From contig NZ_JABFHI010000002.1 in assembly GCF_013112225.1 (NCBI RefSeq), forward strand, positions 682,001 through 746,000: a stretch of 64,000 nt of DNA, given 5' to 3'. Position 1 is the first letter of the stretch, and every line of letters starts with the position of its first letter. This document shows positions 1-7,980 of the stretch, in pieces. The DNA is from Vreelandella azerica. GTDB lineage: Bacteria; Pseudomonadota; Gammaproteobacteria; Pseudomonadales; Halomonadaceae. The position numbers and the translations under genes are program-made. The notes beneath the pieces were generated by a model that saw only the letters and a list, made by a program, of their open reading frames with translations, was not told the origin of the DNA and did no database searches.

Positions 1-342
1 GAAGCAGCCGCGTACATCCCCGAAGGTACGGTTAGGGTTATCGGTCAGGCATTCCACAATCACCATGACATTGCCTGGCCCGAAGCCTTCATAGCGGGCA
101 GGTGAAAAGTCTTCACCGCCGGCGCCGCTGGCCTTATCAAGCGCTTTATCAATCACATGGGAAGGCACCTGGTCTTTCTTGGCGCGCTCGATCAGGCCGC
201 GCAAGCTCAGGTTAGCCTGTGGGTCGGTGCCGCCCGCCTTAGCGCAGACGTAAATTTCGCGCCCGTATTTGCTGTAAACCTTGGTTTTCGCATCGGCCGT
301 CTTGGCCATGGATTCTTTACGGTTCTGAAACGCCCTACCCAT
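1..342 (-). CDS. YebC/PmpR (TACO1) family protein, partial
   Basis: The first 114 codons of a gene that runs off the left window edge. The N-terminus reads [15 protein letters not shown] and continues with [38 protein letters not shown] and the conserved [19 protein letters not shown]. This is the YeeN-like branch of the YebC family rather than the MAGHSKW branch. The family was long called transcriptional regulators, and members have since been linked to translation of difficult sequences; either role would be cytoplasmic. An AGGAG ribosome site lies 7-8 bases before the start. The upstream 170 bp to the LysE gene is divergent and shows no other gene. The function of this particular copy cannot be fixed from the sequence. 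Confidence 0.9.
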   Translation of the reverse strand, partial: MGRAFQNRKESMAKTADAKTKVYSKYGREIYVCAKAGGTDPQANLSLRGLIERAKKDQVPSHVIDKALDKASGAGGEDFSPARYEGFGPGNVMVIVECLTDNPNRTFGDVRGCF

Positions 343-513
343 AGTACACTCCTGTGTTGGTTGATTTATCGCTGCCCGGTCATATCAAATATTGCTGGGG
401 CGCCACGTTAAAAAGCACGATTTTACGTCACAAGCGGTTAGGCTAACAGCGTTATTGCGCGTGCTTTGCGCTAGACTGTGCGACCCGTTTGCCATCACCC
501 AAGGAGATGCCTC

Positions 514-1131
514 ATGCCATTAACGCTGTGGATGTCGCTGGCTGCTATCTGCGCCATGGGCGCCATGTCACCCGGGCCAAGCCTGGCGTTGGTGCTACGC
601 CACACCCTGGGCGGCGGGCGCCTGCCCGGCGTCACCGCTGGTATCTTCCATGCCTTCGGCGTGGGCTTCTATGCGCTGTTGACCGTGCTGGGGCTTGGCG
701 CCCTGATGGCGCGCTTTCCACTGGCATTTCAGCTGGTGACCTGGGGTGGGGCGGCCTACCTGGCCTGGCTGGGCATCAAGGCCCTTCAGGCAGGGCGTTC
801 TGGGGCCATCCAGGCCGGAGCAGCACTTACTACTACGGCCCAGGCCGCTCGTGAAGGGGTGCTGGTCGCCCTTGGCAACCCCAAGCTGATCCTGTTTTTC
901 GTGGCGCTTTTAAGCCAGTTTGTATCGCCGGAAATGAGCGTCACCGCCAAGGCAATCATCGTACTAACGGCGATGATCATTGATGGCGGCTGGTATGTGC
1001 TGGTGGCGTTGGTGCTTTCACATTCACGGGTGCTGCCCTGGCTGCAGCAGCGCGCCCACTGGATCAACCGGATCACCGGCGTCATGCTGATAGCGTTGGC
1101 CCTGCGTGTAGTCACTGGACCCCTTTGGTAA
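514..1131 (+). CDS. LysE/RhtB family amino-acid exporter
   Basis: A 205-residue inner membrane protein with the LysE family pattern: an N-terminal helix followed by MSPGPSLALVLRHTLGGGR (the conserved PGP loop), about six hydrophobic segments, and GNPKLILFFVALLSQFV in the middle, which matches the family's N-P-K signature. These proteins export amino acids or their analogues (lysine, threonine, homoserine, cysteine derivatives) by proton exchange; the substrate here cannot be told. An in-frame GTG lies upstream at 478, but the ATG at 514 follows AAGGAG at 501-506 and fits the family length, so it was chosen. It stands alone, in the same direction as the glutathione peroxidase that follows. Confidence 0.9.
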   Translation: MPLTLWMSLAAICAMGAMSPGPSLALVLRHTLGGGRLPGVTAGIFHAFGVGFYALLTVLGLGALMARFPLAFQLVTWGGAAYLAWLGIKALQAGRSGAIQAGAALTTTAQAAREGVLVALGNPKLILFFVALLSQFVSPEMSVTAKAIIVLTAMIIDGGWYVLVALVLSHSRVLPWLQQRAHWINRITGVMLIALALRVVTGPLW

Positions 1132-1225
1132 GAATCAGAGGTGGCGCCGTGTTGTGCTGCATGGCAAGGTAGCAATAGAAGATGTTCTCGTGCCCCGGGG
1201 TACTGTCAACGCTAACGAGGTGGCC

Positions 1226-1714
1226 ATGTCGCTATACGATCAGGATTGTTATACCCATCTCGGCGAGCCTTTCAACCTGCGCGTGCTGCGCGGGCAGGTC
1301 TTGCTGATTGTCAATGTGGCGAGCAAATGCGGCTTTACCCCGCAGCTCAAGGAGCTGGAAGCCCTTTACCAGCGCTATCGTGATCATGGGTTCACCGTGC
1401 TGGGGTTTCCGTGTAACCAGTTTGGCCGTCAGTCACCGGAAAGTGCCAAGGACTTCTGTGCTTTTGGGGAGGAAAACTACGGTGTGACGTTTCCACTGAT
1501 GGAAAAAGTCGACGTCAACGGGCGTCATACCCATCCCTTGTTTGAACACCTTAAGAAAGAAGCGCCAGGTGTGATGGGCACCCGCAGTATCAAATGGAAT
1601 TTCACCAAGTTCCTGGTCAGCCGCGATGGCCGGGTGATTGCCCGCTTCGGCCCCAAAGACCACGGTCAAGCTCTCCGTCAGGCCCTTGAACAGGCGCTCG
1701 ATGAGCCGTTTTGA
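1226..1714 (+). CDS. Glutathione peroxidase (BtuE/BsaA type)
   Basis: A 162-residue thiol peroxidase that reduces hydrogen and lipid peroxides with glutathione or thioredoxin. The catalytic cysteine is at about residue 35 in NVASKCGFTPQ, encoded by TGC, so it is not a selenoprotein. The glutamine of FPCNQFG and the tryptophan of KWNFTKFLV complete the catalytic set. An open frame extends upstream to 1154, but ATG at 1226 follows ACGAGG and begins at the usual family position (MSLYDQ). It is cytoplasmic. The stop is followed directly by an inverted repeat at 1721-1810 that may end transcription. Confidence 0.92.
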   Translation: MSLYDQDCYTHLGEPFNLRVLRGQVLLIVNVASKCGFTPQLKELEALYQRYRDHGFTVLGFPCNQFGRQSPESAKDFCAFGEENYGVTFPLMEKVDVNGRHTHPLFEHLKKEAPGVMGTRSIKWNFTKFLVSRDGRVIARFGPKDHGQALRQALEQALDEPF

Positions 1715-1720
1715 ACTTAA

Positions 1721-1810
1721 ATAAAAGGGGGCAGATCCAAAATTAATTGTGCCGTTTTCTTTGCTTGGTCAAGATGTCTATTAATTAATTTGGATCTGAC
1801 CCCCTTTTAT
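1721..1810. repeat. Inverted repeat with GGGGGCAGATCC-type arms
   Basis: Two nearly complementary arms of about 28 bp (left arm 1721-1748 starting ATAAAAGGGGGCAGATCC, right arm about 1782-1810 ending CCCCCTTTTAT) enclose about 33 bp. The arms differ only by one- or two-base gaps. The sequence lies between two convergent genes and can fold into a long hairpin followed by T-rich sequence, so it may act as a bidirectional terminator. A single arm of the same family occurs at 31081-31109. From memory, similar GGGGTCAGATC elements accompany REP-associated Y1 transposases, but no transposase is present here. Confidence 0.8.
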
Positions 1811-2024
1811 TCACAAATCCATCAGCTTCCAAGCGTTCCCAGATAGGGGCTTTCTCCGCTTCGCTCATCCTGCCCCAATTGGCAATTTCATCCAGGGTTC
1901 TACCGCAGCCTTCGCAGCATTGGCTGGCCGAATCAACACGGCAAATCTGTACGCAGGGGGAAAGCGGTCTTGCCCGCTCAGAGTTGACTACTTGAACAGT
2001 GTTAATCGCCGTATTATCAGCCAT
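1785..2024 (-). CDS. DUF1289 family small cysteine protein
   Basis: A 79-residue protein with the DUF1289 core SPCVQICRVD...CCEGCGRTLDEIANW, four cysteines spaced like a small metal-binding knuckle, and the usual tail WGRMSEAEKAPIWERL. The family is common in proteobacteria and its function is not established. The last ten residues (FVNKRGSDPN) and the stop are encoded by the right arm of the neighbouring inverted repeat, so the natural C-terminus has probably been replaced by repeat sequence. AGGAAC lies before the ATG. It is convergent with the glutathione peroxidase gene. Confidence 0.85.
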   Translation of the reverse strand: MADNTAINTVQVVNSERARPLSPCVQICRVDSASQCCEGCGRTLDEIANWGRMSEAEKAPIWERLEADGFVNKRGSDPN

Positions 2025-2060
2025 CAGTAATAGGTTCCTTAAGTCGAAAGAGCGCCAGAA

Positions 2061-2933
2061 TCATTCTGTCAGTTCCAGCAGGCGCTCAGGGTAATCGGTA
2101 AATAGCCCGTCTGCACGCCAGTCGATCAACGTCTGCATGTCTTCCTGCTCGTTCACGGTGTAAACATGCACTTTCAAGCCGTGGGTCTGGGCAGTCTCGA
2201 TGAAGTTTTCCGTCAAGACTATCTCTTCATCGGCGCGAAAATTAACCCCAACACCCAAGGCATAGTCGGTGATATCACCGAGTGCCTCTAGGTCGAGCGG
2301 CATATCATCTGCGGGCAGCCACAGCAGTTGCACCAAGGGTAAATCTGCCCGCAGGTCACGCAGGGCCAAAAGACTTTCCCGGCTGAACGACTGCACGATG
2401 ACCCGCCCGTCTGCAATCATCTCAAAGCGCTCCAGCATGTCGACCAGGGCCGCTTCCAGCCCAGGGTTCTGGTCAGGCGCCTTGGTTTCCAGATAATAGC
2501 GGGCATCATGGCCAAAGCGCTTGAACACCTCTTCAAGGGACAGAATAGGCAGCCCGACAAAACCTTCATTGGCCTTGTCAGGGTAGGCTGCATTGAACCA
2601 GCTGCCGGTGTCCAACTGCTGCAGTGTTTCAAGATCAAAATCATTGATTCGACCCTCACCGTTGCTGGTGCGTTGCAGCTCACGGTCATGAAATGCCACC
2701 AGGTGCCCGTCCGCGCTGAGCTGTATATCCAGTTCCAGGTAATCCGCGCCAGAGCGGTGGGCAAGTTCCAGAGCGGGCAGTGTGCTCTCCGGCGCATTGC
2801 CGCTGGCGCCTCGGTGAGCAATCACCTGAAAGCTTTCAAGGTCGGTATATTGTTGTTCCAGTGCTTCTGTGTCCGCATTAGCGGTGGCGGTAACCAGTAT
2901 CAGCCATGGCAAATGGCGCAAAAAATGTGGCAT
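2061..2933 (-). CDS. Glycerophosphodiester phosphodiesterase
   Basis: About 290 residues. It starts with a secretion signal (MPHFLRHLPWLILVTATANA) and continues with the GDPD barrel: VIAHRGASGNAPESTLPA holds the catalytic histidine and substrate arginine, YLELDIQLSADGHLVAFHD the metal ligands and second histidine, and the C-terminal HVYTVNEQEDMQTLIDWRADGLFTDYPERL is typical. It would hydrolyse glycerophosphodiesters to glycerol-3-phosphate in the periplasm. The open frame reaches a TTG at 2963, but the ATG at 2933 places the signal peptide at the true N-terminus and was preferred. It is divergent from the capsule operon. Confidence 0.92.
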   Translation of the reverse strand: MPHFLRHLPWLILVTATANADTEALEQQYTDLESFQVIAHRGASGNAPESTLPALELAHRSGADYLELDIQLSADGHLVAFHDRELQRTSNGEGRINDFDLETLQQLDTGSWFNAAYPDKANEGFVGLPILSLEEVFKRFGHDARYYLETKAPDQNPGLEAALVDMLERFEMIADGRVIVQSFSRESLLALRDLRADLPLVQLLWLPADDMPLDLEALGDITDYALGVGVNFRADEEIVLTENFIETAQTHGLKVHVYTVNEQEDMQTLIDWRADGLFTDYPERLLELTE

Positions 2934-3308
2934 AAGAATGCTCTCGGTCCGGGGGCAGGGCAAACTGAGAAGAATCAGGATGGTTTCAAAAACCGTATCT
3001 GAAACAAGGAAGCTATCCGAAGAAAACTGAAGACACTGTTGTGCTTTACTGCCTGAATTGTTAATTTTTCTTCACATTTTGCTTTACATTAGTATTAATT
3101 TTTTTAAAAGCCTCCTGACGCAAATCTCCTACAAAGCAAACAAAGCGTTAATACTGTGTGGTCGGTAAATGTATAACCCTTGTCCACGTAGAGGCTGGCC
3201 AGTGAATGGCCTACAATAACCCGTATTGCCTGTGATTCATGAGGCATTTTCAGTTTTTTTTACAGCGCGCAGGGGTTGGGCAAGGGAATATGCCCGTTTC
3301 AATCCCGG
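2934..3308 (+). promoter_or_regulatory. Long leader region of the capsule export operon
   Basis: About 375 bp without a gene. The first part (about 3055-3110) is very AT-rich, with TTGCTTTACATTAGTATTAA offering a possible promoter, though I cannot fix the -35 and -10 boxes. The rest is an untranslated leader of the length expected ahead of an ops element. No small reading frame with a ribosome site was convincing. Confidence 0.45.
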
Positions 3309-3320
3309 GGCGGTAGCGTG
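3309..3320 (+). promoter_or_regulatory. ops element (JUMPstart core), RfaH recruitment site
   Basis: The sequence GGCGGTAGCGTG exactly matches the core of the JUMPstart/ops element that pauses RNA polymerase and recruits the antiterminator RfaH in enterobacterial capsule, LPS and hemolysin operons. The wider context CCCGGGGCGGTAGCGTG also resembles the end of the 39-bp JUMPstart consensus. It sits 20 bases before the first gene of the kps operon, in a long leader. An RfaH gene is present in the same window at 43652-44164. No second ops site was seen, including in front of the PKS operon. Confidence 0.88.
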
Positions 3321-3340
3321 TCTGAATCTAGGGTATCGTC

Positions 3341-3790
3341 ATGTCATTTTCTGCTAATTCTCTAAAATCCAGCTTATCAAGATCCAGTTTTTTACAATCG
3401 CGCCTTTCATGGCCCTCAGCACCCATGTGGCTGGTGGCCACCGGCGTTGTTTTGCTTAGCGGTTGTGCCACCCAATACCCTCAAGGTGCTGCATCCTCTG
3501 CCGGTTATGTACTCAATCAAGACTCCGCCACGCCGATTCAAGACACCAACCTGAACGGCTTTCTCGAACAGGCACCGGCGGGTAGCGTCATCAACCTGGC
3601 CGACAGCCCCTGGGGGCCAGGCGTTGATGTTGCCGCTGGCCAGCCCTATATGGCAGCCAGTGGCCGTGAATGCCGCCGTTTGGAAATCATGGGCAGTCAG
3701 CAGCCCCAGCGGGAAGCGTTGGTTTGCCAGGCAGCTAACGGCTGGGTGAACCAGCGGGTTATCACTGAATCAACCTCACGGACGCTATAA
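3341..3790 (+). CDS. Outer-membrane lipoprotein of the capsule export operon
   Basis: A 149-residue protein with a late signal sequence and the lipobox LLSGCATQ, so Cys-42 should be lipidated after signal peptidase II cleavage. The mature part ends with GRECRRLEIMG...EALVCQAANGWV, which resembles the two-cysteine C-terminal module found in small surface-antigen lipoproteins (DVU3141-like); this is a family resemblance, not proof. It is the first gene after the ops element and its stop is separated by two bases from the kpsD start, so it probably works with the KpsD channel in the outer membrane. ATG at 3341 has only a weak ribosome site. Confidence 0.75.
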   Translation: MSFSANSLKSSLSRSSFLQSRLSWPSAPMWLVATGVVLLSGCATQYPQGAASSAGYVLNQDSATPIQDTNLNGFLEQAPAGSVINLADSPWGPGVDVAAGQPYMAASGRECRRLEIMGSQQPQREALVCQAANGWVNQRVITESTSRTL

Positions 3791-3792
3791 AG

Positions 3793-5526
3793 ATGCTGAA
3801 TATAAAGGAACACTCAAGCGCGCTTCATACTCGGCTTGCAAGGTTGACGCTTACCGCCTCGATCAGCTGCATGACAATTCTCAGTACCCCCGCTTGGTCG
3901 CAATCCATCAGCCTGCCAGATAACATTTTGCCCGAAGACAGCGGCGAGTCTTCACAGCAGGTGCAGGATACGCCCCGCGCCGACTGGCGCAGCGGCACCT
4001 ACGGGCCAGTGCCTCAGGGCGAGCGTGAAACCATGATCGACGGCCTGCCACCCTTCGGTGCCAACCTGTTTACCGGCGGTTTTCGTGGCGCTATGGGAGA
4101 GGGGTTAAACCCCGCCTATCAGGTCAAACCCGGTGATCAGGTCACTGTGCGCGCCTGGGGTGCCATCGAGCTTGACCGCGCCTTGCCTGTGGATGCACAA
4201 GGCAATATCTTTCTGCCCGGCATCGGCCCGATCAATATTGAAGGCCAGAACAGCCAGCAGGTGGATAACGCTGTGCGTCGAGCCATTACAGCGGTCTATT
4301 CGGATAGCGTCGAGGTCTACACCAACCTTCAGGGTGTACAGCCTGTGGCCCTGTTTGTCACTGGCAATGTGGAGAACCCCGGTCGTTATGCCGGTACGCC
4401 CAACGATTCGCTGCTTTATTTTCTCGACCAAGCCGGCGGCATTGATCAGGATCTGGGCAGCTACCGCCAGATCCATATCAAGCGTAATAACGAAACGATT
4501 GCCAATGTGGATCTCTATGACTTCCTGCTGTCTGGAAGTATTCCACGCCCGCAGTTCCGCGATGGCGACACCATCGTAGTGCAAGAGCGCGGCCCGGCGA
4601 TTGCCGTGACCGGTGATGTACACCGCGAGCATCGCTACGAGTTGTTGGGTAATCAGCTCAACGGCGCTGAAATACTGAATCTGGCACGTACCCAGAGCGG
4701 CGTTTCCCATGTATTGCTGCGCGGTAACCGTGACGATGGCCCAATCGCCAACTATTTCCCGATAGACCTGTTTGCCGAGCAGACGGTGCGCAGTGGCGAC
4801 GAAGTCATGTTCAGTGCCGACAAACGCAATGAAACCATCGTCGTTGAGGTGGAAGGCAGCTACTACGGGCCCTCCCGTTACGCCTTGCCCCGCGATGCGC
4901 GCCTTAACGAGTTGCTGGACGCTATTGCCGTTCCAGAAACCATGACCGCAGTGCAGAGTATCTCGCTACAGCGTGAAAGCGTACGCAAGCAACAGGAACA
5001 GTCGCTGGAAGACAGCCTGCGCCGGCTGGAAACCACCTATCTCAGCGCGCCTTCCAGCACCAATGAAGAAGCTAAGGTACGCGCCCAGGAAGCGGAGTTG
5101 ATTCAGGATTTCGTCAACCGCGCCCGAGAGCTGGAGCCCAGCGGCCGCTTGGTCGTCGCTAGCAGAAACGGTATCGCCGATATCCGCCTGCAGGATGGCG
5201 ACGTGATTACCATCCCGGAAATCAGCGACTCCGTACTGATCAGCGGTGAGGTGGTAGTGCCCCAGGCGGCGGTCTATCAGCCGGGTATGAACGTGATGGA
5301 TTACATTCAAAGTGCCGGTGGCTTTACCAACCGGGCGGATGACGACCAGATCCTGCTAGTACGCCAGAACGGTGCCGTCATCAACGCCAGCACCTCTGCG
5401 CTGCGCCCAGGGGATGAAATCCTGGTGATGCCCGCCGCCCCGACCCACAACCTGCAGCTGGCCTCAACGCTCACGCAGATACTTTTCCAGATCGCCGTCG
5501 CCACCCGCGTCGCGGTTGATCTTTAA
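3793..5526 (+). CDS. kpsD: KpsD-like polysaccharide export protein
   Basis: A 577-residue periplasmic/outer-membrane protein with a signal peptide (cleavage near AWSQS). The Poly_export domain begins at about residue 100 (YQVKPGDQVTVRAWGAIELD) and is followed by several SLBB repeats, for example VALFVTGNVENPGRYAGTP, AIAVTGDVHREHRYEL and DSVLISGEVVVPQAAVYQPG. Length and order match E. coli KpsD (about 560 residues), which forms the outer part of the ABC-dependent (group 2) capsule export complex. It is directly followed by a 7-bp tandem repeat array and kpsM. Confidence 0.92.
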   Translation: MLNIKEHSSALHTRLARLTLTASISCMTILSTPAWSQSISLPDNILPEDSGESSQQVQDTPRADWRSGTYGPVPQGERETMIDGLPPFGANLFTGGFRGAMGEGLNPAYQVKPGDQVTVRAWGAIELDRALPVDAQGNIFLPGIGPINIEGQNSQQVDNAVRRAITAVYSDSVEVYTNLQGVQPVALFVTGNVENPGRYAGTPNDSLLYFLDQAGGIDQDLGSYRQIHIKRNNETIANVDLYDFLLSGSIPRPQFRDGDTIVVQERGPAIAVTGDVHREHRYELLGNQLNGAEILNLARTQSGVSHVLLRGNRDDGPIANYFPIDLFAEQTVRSGDEVMFSADKRNETIVVEVEGSYYGPSRYALPRDARLNELLDAIAVPETMTAVQSISLQRESVRKQQEQSLEDSLRRLETTYLSAPSSTNEEAKVRAQEAELIQDFVNRARELEPSGRLVVASRNGIADIRLQDGDVITIPEISDSVLISGEVVVPQAAVYQPGMNVMDYIQSAGGFTNRADDDQILLVRQNGAVINASTSALRPGDEILVMPAAPTHNLQLASTLTQILFQIAVATRVAVDL

Positions 5527-5530
5527 TTTT

Positions 5531-5647
5531 GTGAATAGTGAAAAGTGAATGGTGATCACTAAGCCCTCACCACTCACCACTCACCACTCACCACTCACCA
5601 CTCACCACTCACCACTCACCACTCACCACTCACTATTCACCACTCAC
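5531..5647. repeat. Heptanucleotide tandem repeat array between kpsD and kpsM
   Basis: A left part in G-rich orientation (GTGAATAGTGAAAAGTGAATGG, 5531-5552) faces a right part of about eleven copies of the 7-bp unit CACCACT (5567-5647), so the whole is an imperfect inverted repeat. It ends 13 bases before the kpsM ATG and replaces any clear ribosome site there. Related arrays occur at 10011, 10445, 15353, 31221, 35554 and 37043. Confidence 0.95.
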
Positions 5648-5660
5648 GAACCACTAATCT

Positions 5661-6458
5661 ATGGCTGATGTAAGAAGATCCCGCACGCCCTGGCAGGTTA
5701 CCCGCAGCGTCTGGTATGCCATGTTTATGCGCGAAGCCATTTCACGCACCATGGCCGACCGCATGGGCTGGTTCTGGATGATTTTCGAACCTGTTGCCAT
5801 GGTGGGCATCATGGTATTTATCCGCAGCTTTATTCGCGGCGGGCGCCTGATCGTCAATGCCGAATTTATCCCCTGGATGATTGCTGGGCTGATGGGGTTT
5901 TTCCTGGTGCGTGAAGGTATGATGCTGGGTATGGGCGCCATCAACGCCAACAGTGCGCTGTTTGCCTACCGACAGGTGCGACCGGTAGACCCTGTGCTGG
6001 TGCGCAATTTTCTTGAAGGCATGCTGCGCACCTTTGTTTTCCTTCTGTTTATTGTTGGCGGCCTGATGTTGGGGCTGAATATGTACCCAGATAACGCCAT
6101 TCGTGCCATGGGAGCCTGGCTGTCACTCTGGTCGCTCGGGCTAGGATTAGGGCTTTGCACTTCAGTAGCGGCCACCATGGTGCCGGAAGTGGGGCGGGTG
6201 ATCCGTGTGGCATCGCTGCCGCTGCTGATTATATCCGGGGTCATCTTTCCGCTTAACCAGCTGCCCCACTGGTTGCTGGAATACCTGATGCTCAACCCGA
6301 TTCCCCATGGGCTGGAAACCTTGCGTCTGGGCTTTTTCGAGAAATACCAGGTCGTCAACGGCACCAGCATGCTGTATTTCTGGATGTTTACGCTATCTAC
6401 TATCGCACTGGGGCTGTTGCTTCACCTGCGCTTTGCTGAACGCTTAAAGGCAAAATAA
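5661..6458 (+). CDS. kpsM: KpsM-like capsule ABC transporter permease
   Basis: A 265-residue ABC-2 type inner membrane protein with six predicted membrane segments. The N-terminal RSVWYAMFMREAISRT and GWFWMIFEPVAMVGIMVF, and the C-terminal LPLLIISGVIFPLNQLPHW and NPIPHGLETLRLGFF, are characteristic of KpsM/CtrC/BexB. It forms the membrane channel that, with KpsT, exports the lipid-linked capsular polysaccharide. The start ATG has no recognisable Shine-Dalgarno sequence because a 7-bp repeat array lies directly upstream. The kpsE start follows 3 bases after its stop. Confidence 0.95.
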   Translation: MADVRRSRTPWQVTRSVWYAMFMREAISRTMADRMGWFWMIFEPVAMVGIMVFIRSFIRGGRLIVNAEFIPWMIAGLMGFFLVREGMMLGMGAINANSALFAYRQVRPVDPVLVRNFLEGMLRTFVFLLFIVGGLMLGLNMYPDNAIRAMGAWLSLWSLGLGLGLCTSVAATMVPEVGRVIRVASLPLLIISGVIFPLNQLPHWLLEYLMLNPIPHGLETLRLGFFEKYQVVNGTSMLYFWMFTLSTIALGLLLHLRFAERLKAK

Positions 6459-6461
6459 TTC

Positions 6462-7547
6462 ATGCAACGTTTTATACGTCAAAACCCCCACTGGCTGCTG
6501 GCCTTTATTTCAATTGTGTTGGTGAGCTTTTACTGGTTTATCTGGGCCGAGGAACGCTATGTCTCCAACGCCACTGTGGTACTTGAAAGCCCCCAGGTGG
6601 CATCCCCGGAAATCAGCCTGTCTTCGCTGATGGGTGGGGGAGGTGGCAGCACGGCAGACCTTTTGCTGCTACGTGAGCATCTGCTCTCGGTGGATATGCT
6701 CAAGTACCTGGATGAAGAGCTTGACCTTCGTGCCCATTACAGTGAGCACGGCGACATCTTTGCTACCCTGCGTATGCCGGATGGCCCCATCGAAGACCTT
6801 CACGATTACTACCTGCGCCGGGTAGAGGTGGAGCTGGATGAATACGCCGGTGTATTGAATATCCGTGTTCAAGCCTACACGCCGGACTTTGCCCATGCAT
6901 TGGCCACCGAATTGTTGCAGGCCGGTGAAGATCATATGAATGAGATGGGCCATCGTCTTGCTAAAGAACAAGTCACCTTTCTGGAAAACCAGATGGTGCG
7001 ACTAGAGGAGCGCTTTGAAGAAACGCGCACCCAGCTGCTTGAGTTCCAGAATGAATACGGCCTGGTCTCGCCGACTACCACCGTCGAAAATATCAATCAG
7101 GTCGTTGCCACCCTGGAAGGCGATCTGGCCCGCCTGCAGGCCCAGCGCAATGCCCTGGCCAGCTACCAGAGCGCCCAGTCGTCACAGCTGCGCAGCGTTG
7201 AGCGGGAAATTGAAGCCCTGCGCGATCAGATCATCCGTCAGCGTGACCGCCTGGCCCAAACCGCCGGAGATTCGCTTAACCGTGTATCTGCGGAATATGA
7301 AATGCTGGAACTGCGCGCTCAGTTCGCCCAGGAAACCTACTCAAGTGCTCTGGCCGCGCTTGAAAACACGCGCCTGGAAGCCGCCCGCCAGCTCAAGCAG
7401 GTCAGCGTGTTACAAAGCCCACTGATGCCGGAATACCCCACCGAGCCGGACCGCCTCTACAACAGCGCCGTCTTTGCCATCATCACACTCTTCCTCGCGC
7501 TGATACTCAGCATGATGATCATGATCATCAAGGACCACAGGGATTGA
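6462..7547 (+). CDS. kpsE: KpsE-like capsule export inner-membrane protein
   Basis: A 361-residue polysaccharide co-polymerase-like protein of the KpsE/CtrB/BexC type. It has an N-terminal membrane segment (about residues 11-31), a large periplasmic part with a long coiled coil (about 165-290) and a C-terminal membrane segment (about 334-354), followed by a short cytoplasmic tail. The motif LMPEYPTEPDRLYN before the last helix is typical. It links the KpsMT transporter to the KpsD outer-membrane channel. A hairpin with a T-run follows at 7581, which would end the first part of the operon. Confidence 0.94.
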   Translation: MQRFIRQNPHWLLAFISIVLVSFYWFIWAEERYVSNATVVLESPQVASPEISLSSLMGGGGGSTADLLLLREHLLSVDMLKYLDEELDLRAHYSEHGDIFATLRMPDGPIEDLHDYYLRRVEVELDEYAGVLNIRVQAYTPDFAHALATELLQAGEDHMNEMGHRLAKEQVTFLENQMVRLEERFEETRTQLLEFQNEYGLVSPTTTVENINQVVATLEGDLARLQAQRNALASYQSAQSSQLRSVEREIEALRDQIIRQRDRLAQTAGDSLNRVSAEYEMLELRAQFAQETYSSALAALENTRLEAARQLKQVSVLQSPLMPEYPTEPDRLYNSAVFAIITLFLALILSMMIMIIKDHRD

Positions 7548-7580
7548 GTAGTGAGTGTCCGTGGCAAAAAATGACAGTTT

Positions 7581-7609
7581 GGGGGTAGCTTCGAAAATGC
7601 CCCCTTTTT
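7581..7609 (+). terminator. Hairpin terminator after kpsE
   Basis: GGGGG at 7581-7585 pairs with CCCCC at 7600-7604 (with additional GC-GC pairs inside), followed by five T bases. It lies 34 bp after the kpsE stop and before the MNT/HEPN module, so the module is probably a separate unit inserted between kpsE and kpsT. Confidence 0.6.
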
Positions 7610-7680
7610 ATTAAATGGCAGTCTAAGGGTTGAAAACCGGATTACCTCTGCCTCACGCAACATATTGATAGAGTAAAAAC

Positions 7681-7980
7681 ATGCGTCTGAAGCCAAACGA
7701 AATCAATGTCATCAAAGGCGCTATTACTGATGTGTTTGGTAATCACGCATCCGTTAGGTTGTTTGGCTCCCGTATGGATGACACCGCAAAAGGTGGAGAT
7801 ATCGATTTAATGGTCAGCCTTGATGCGCCTATAGAAGAACCTGCCAGGTGTATCGCCAAGGCACAGGCAAAAATGATAATGGCGCTGGGTGATCGAAAAA
7901 TTGATGTTGTGTTGGATGCCCCCAATCTAACTCACACCAGCATCCATCAGATAGCCAAAACCCAAGGGGTTGTCTTATGA
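7681..7980 (+). CDS. MNT-type nucleotidyltransferase (putative antitoxin)
   Basis: A 99-residue minimal nucleotidyltransferase. The active-site pattern is complete: RLFGSRMDD (the GSxxD/R motif) and GGDIDLMV with its two catalytic aspartates, and a third acidic residue in KIDVVLD. In MNT/HEPN systems this protein modifies (AMPylates) or binds the HEPN toxin to neutralise it. Its stop overlaps the next start by four bases (ATGA), the standard arrangement for a toxin-antitoxin pair. Confidence 0.88.
   Translation: MRLKPNEINVIKGAITDVFGNHASVRLFGSRMDDTAKGGDIDLMVSLDAPIEEPARCIAKAQAKMIMALGDRKIDVVLDAPNLTHTSIHQIAKTQGVVL

Noticed and set aside
1226..1714. Selenocysteine glutathione peroxidase
   Set aside because: The catalytic codon is TGC (cysteine), and no in-frame TGA is present.
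4105..4710. Long minus-strand open frame inside kpsD
   Set aside because: It is the antisense shadow of kpsD; no ribosome site and no family resemblance.
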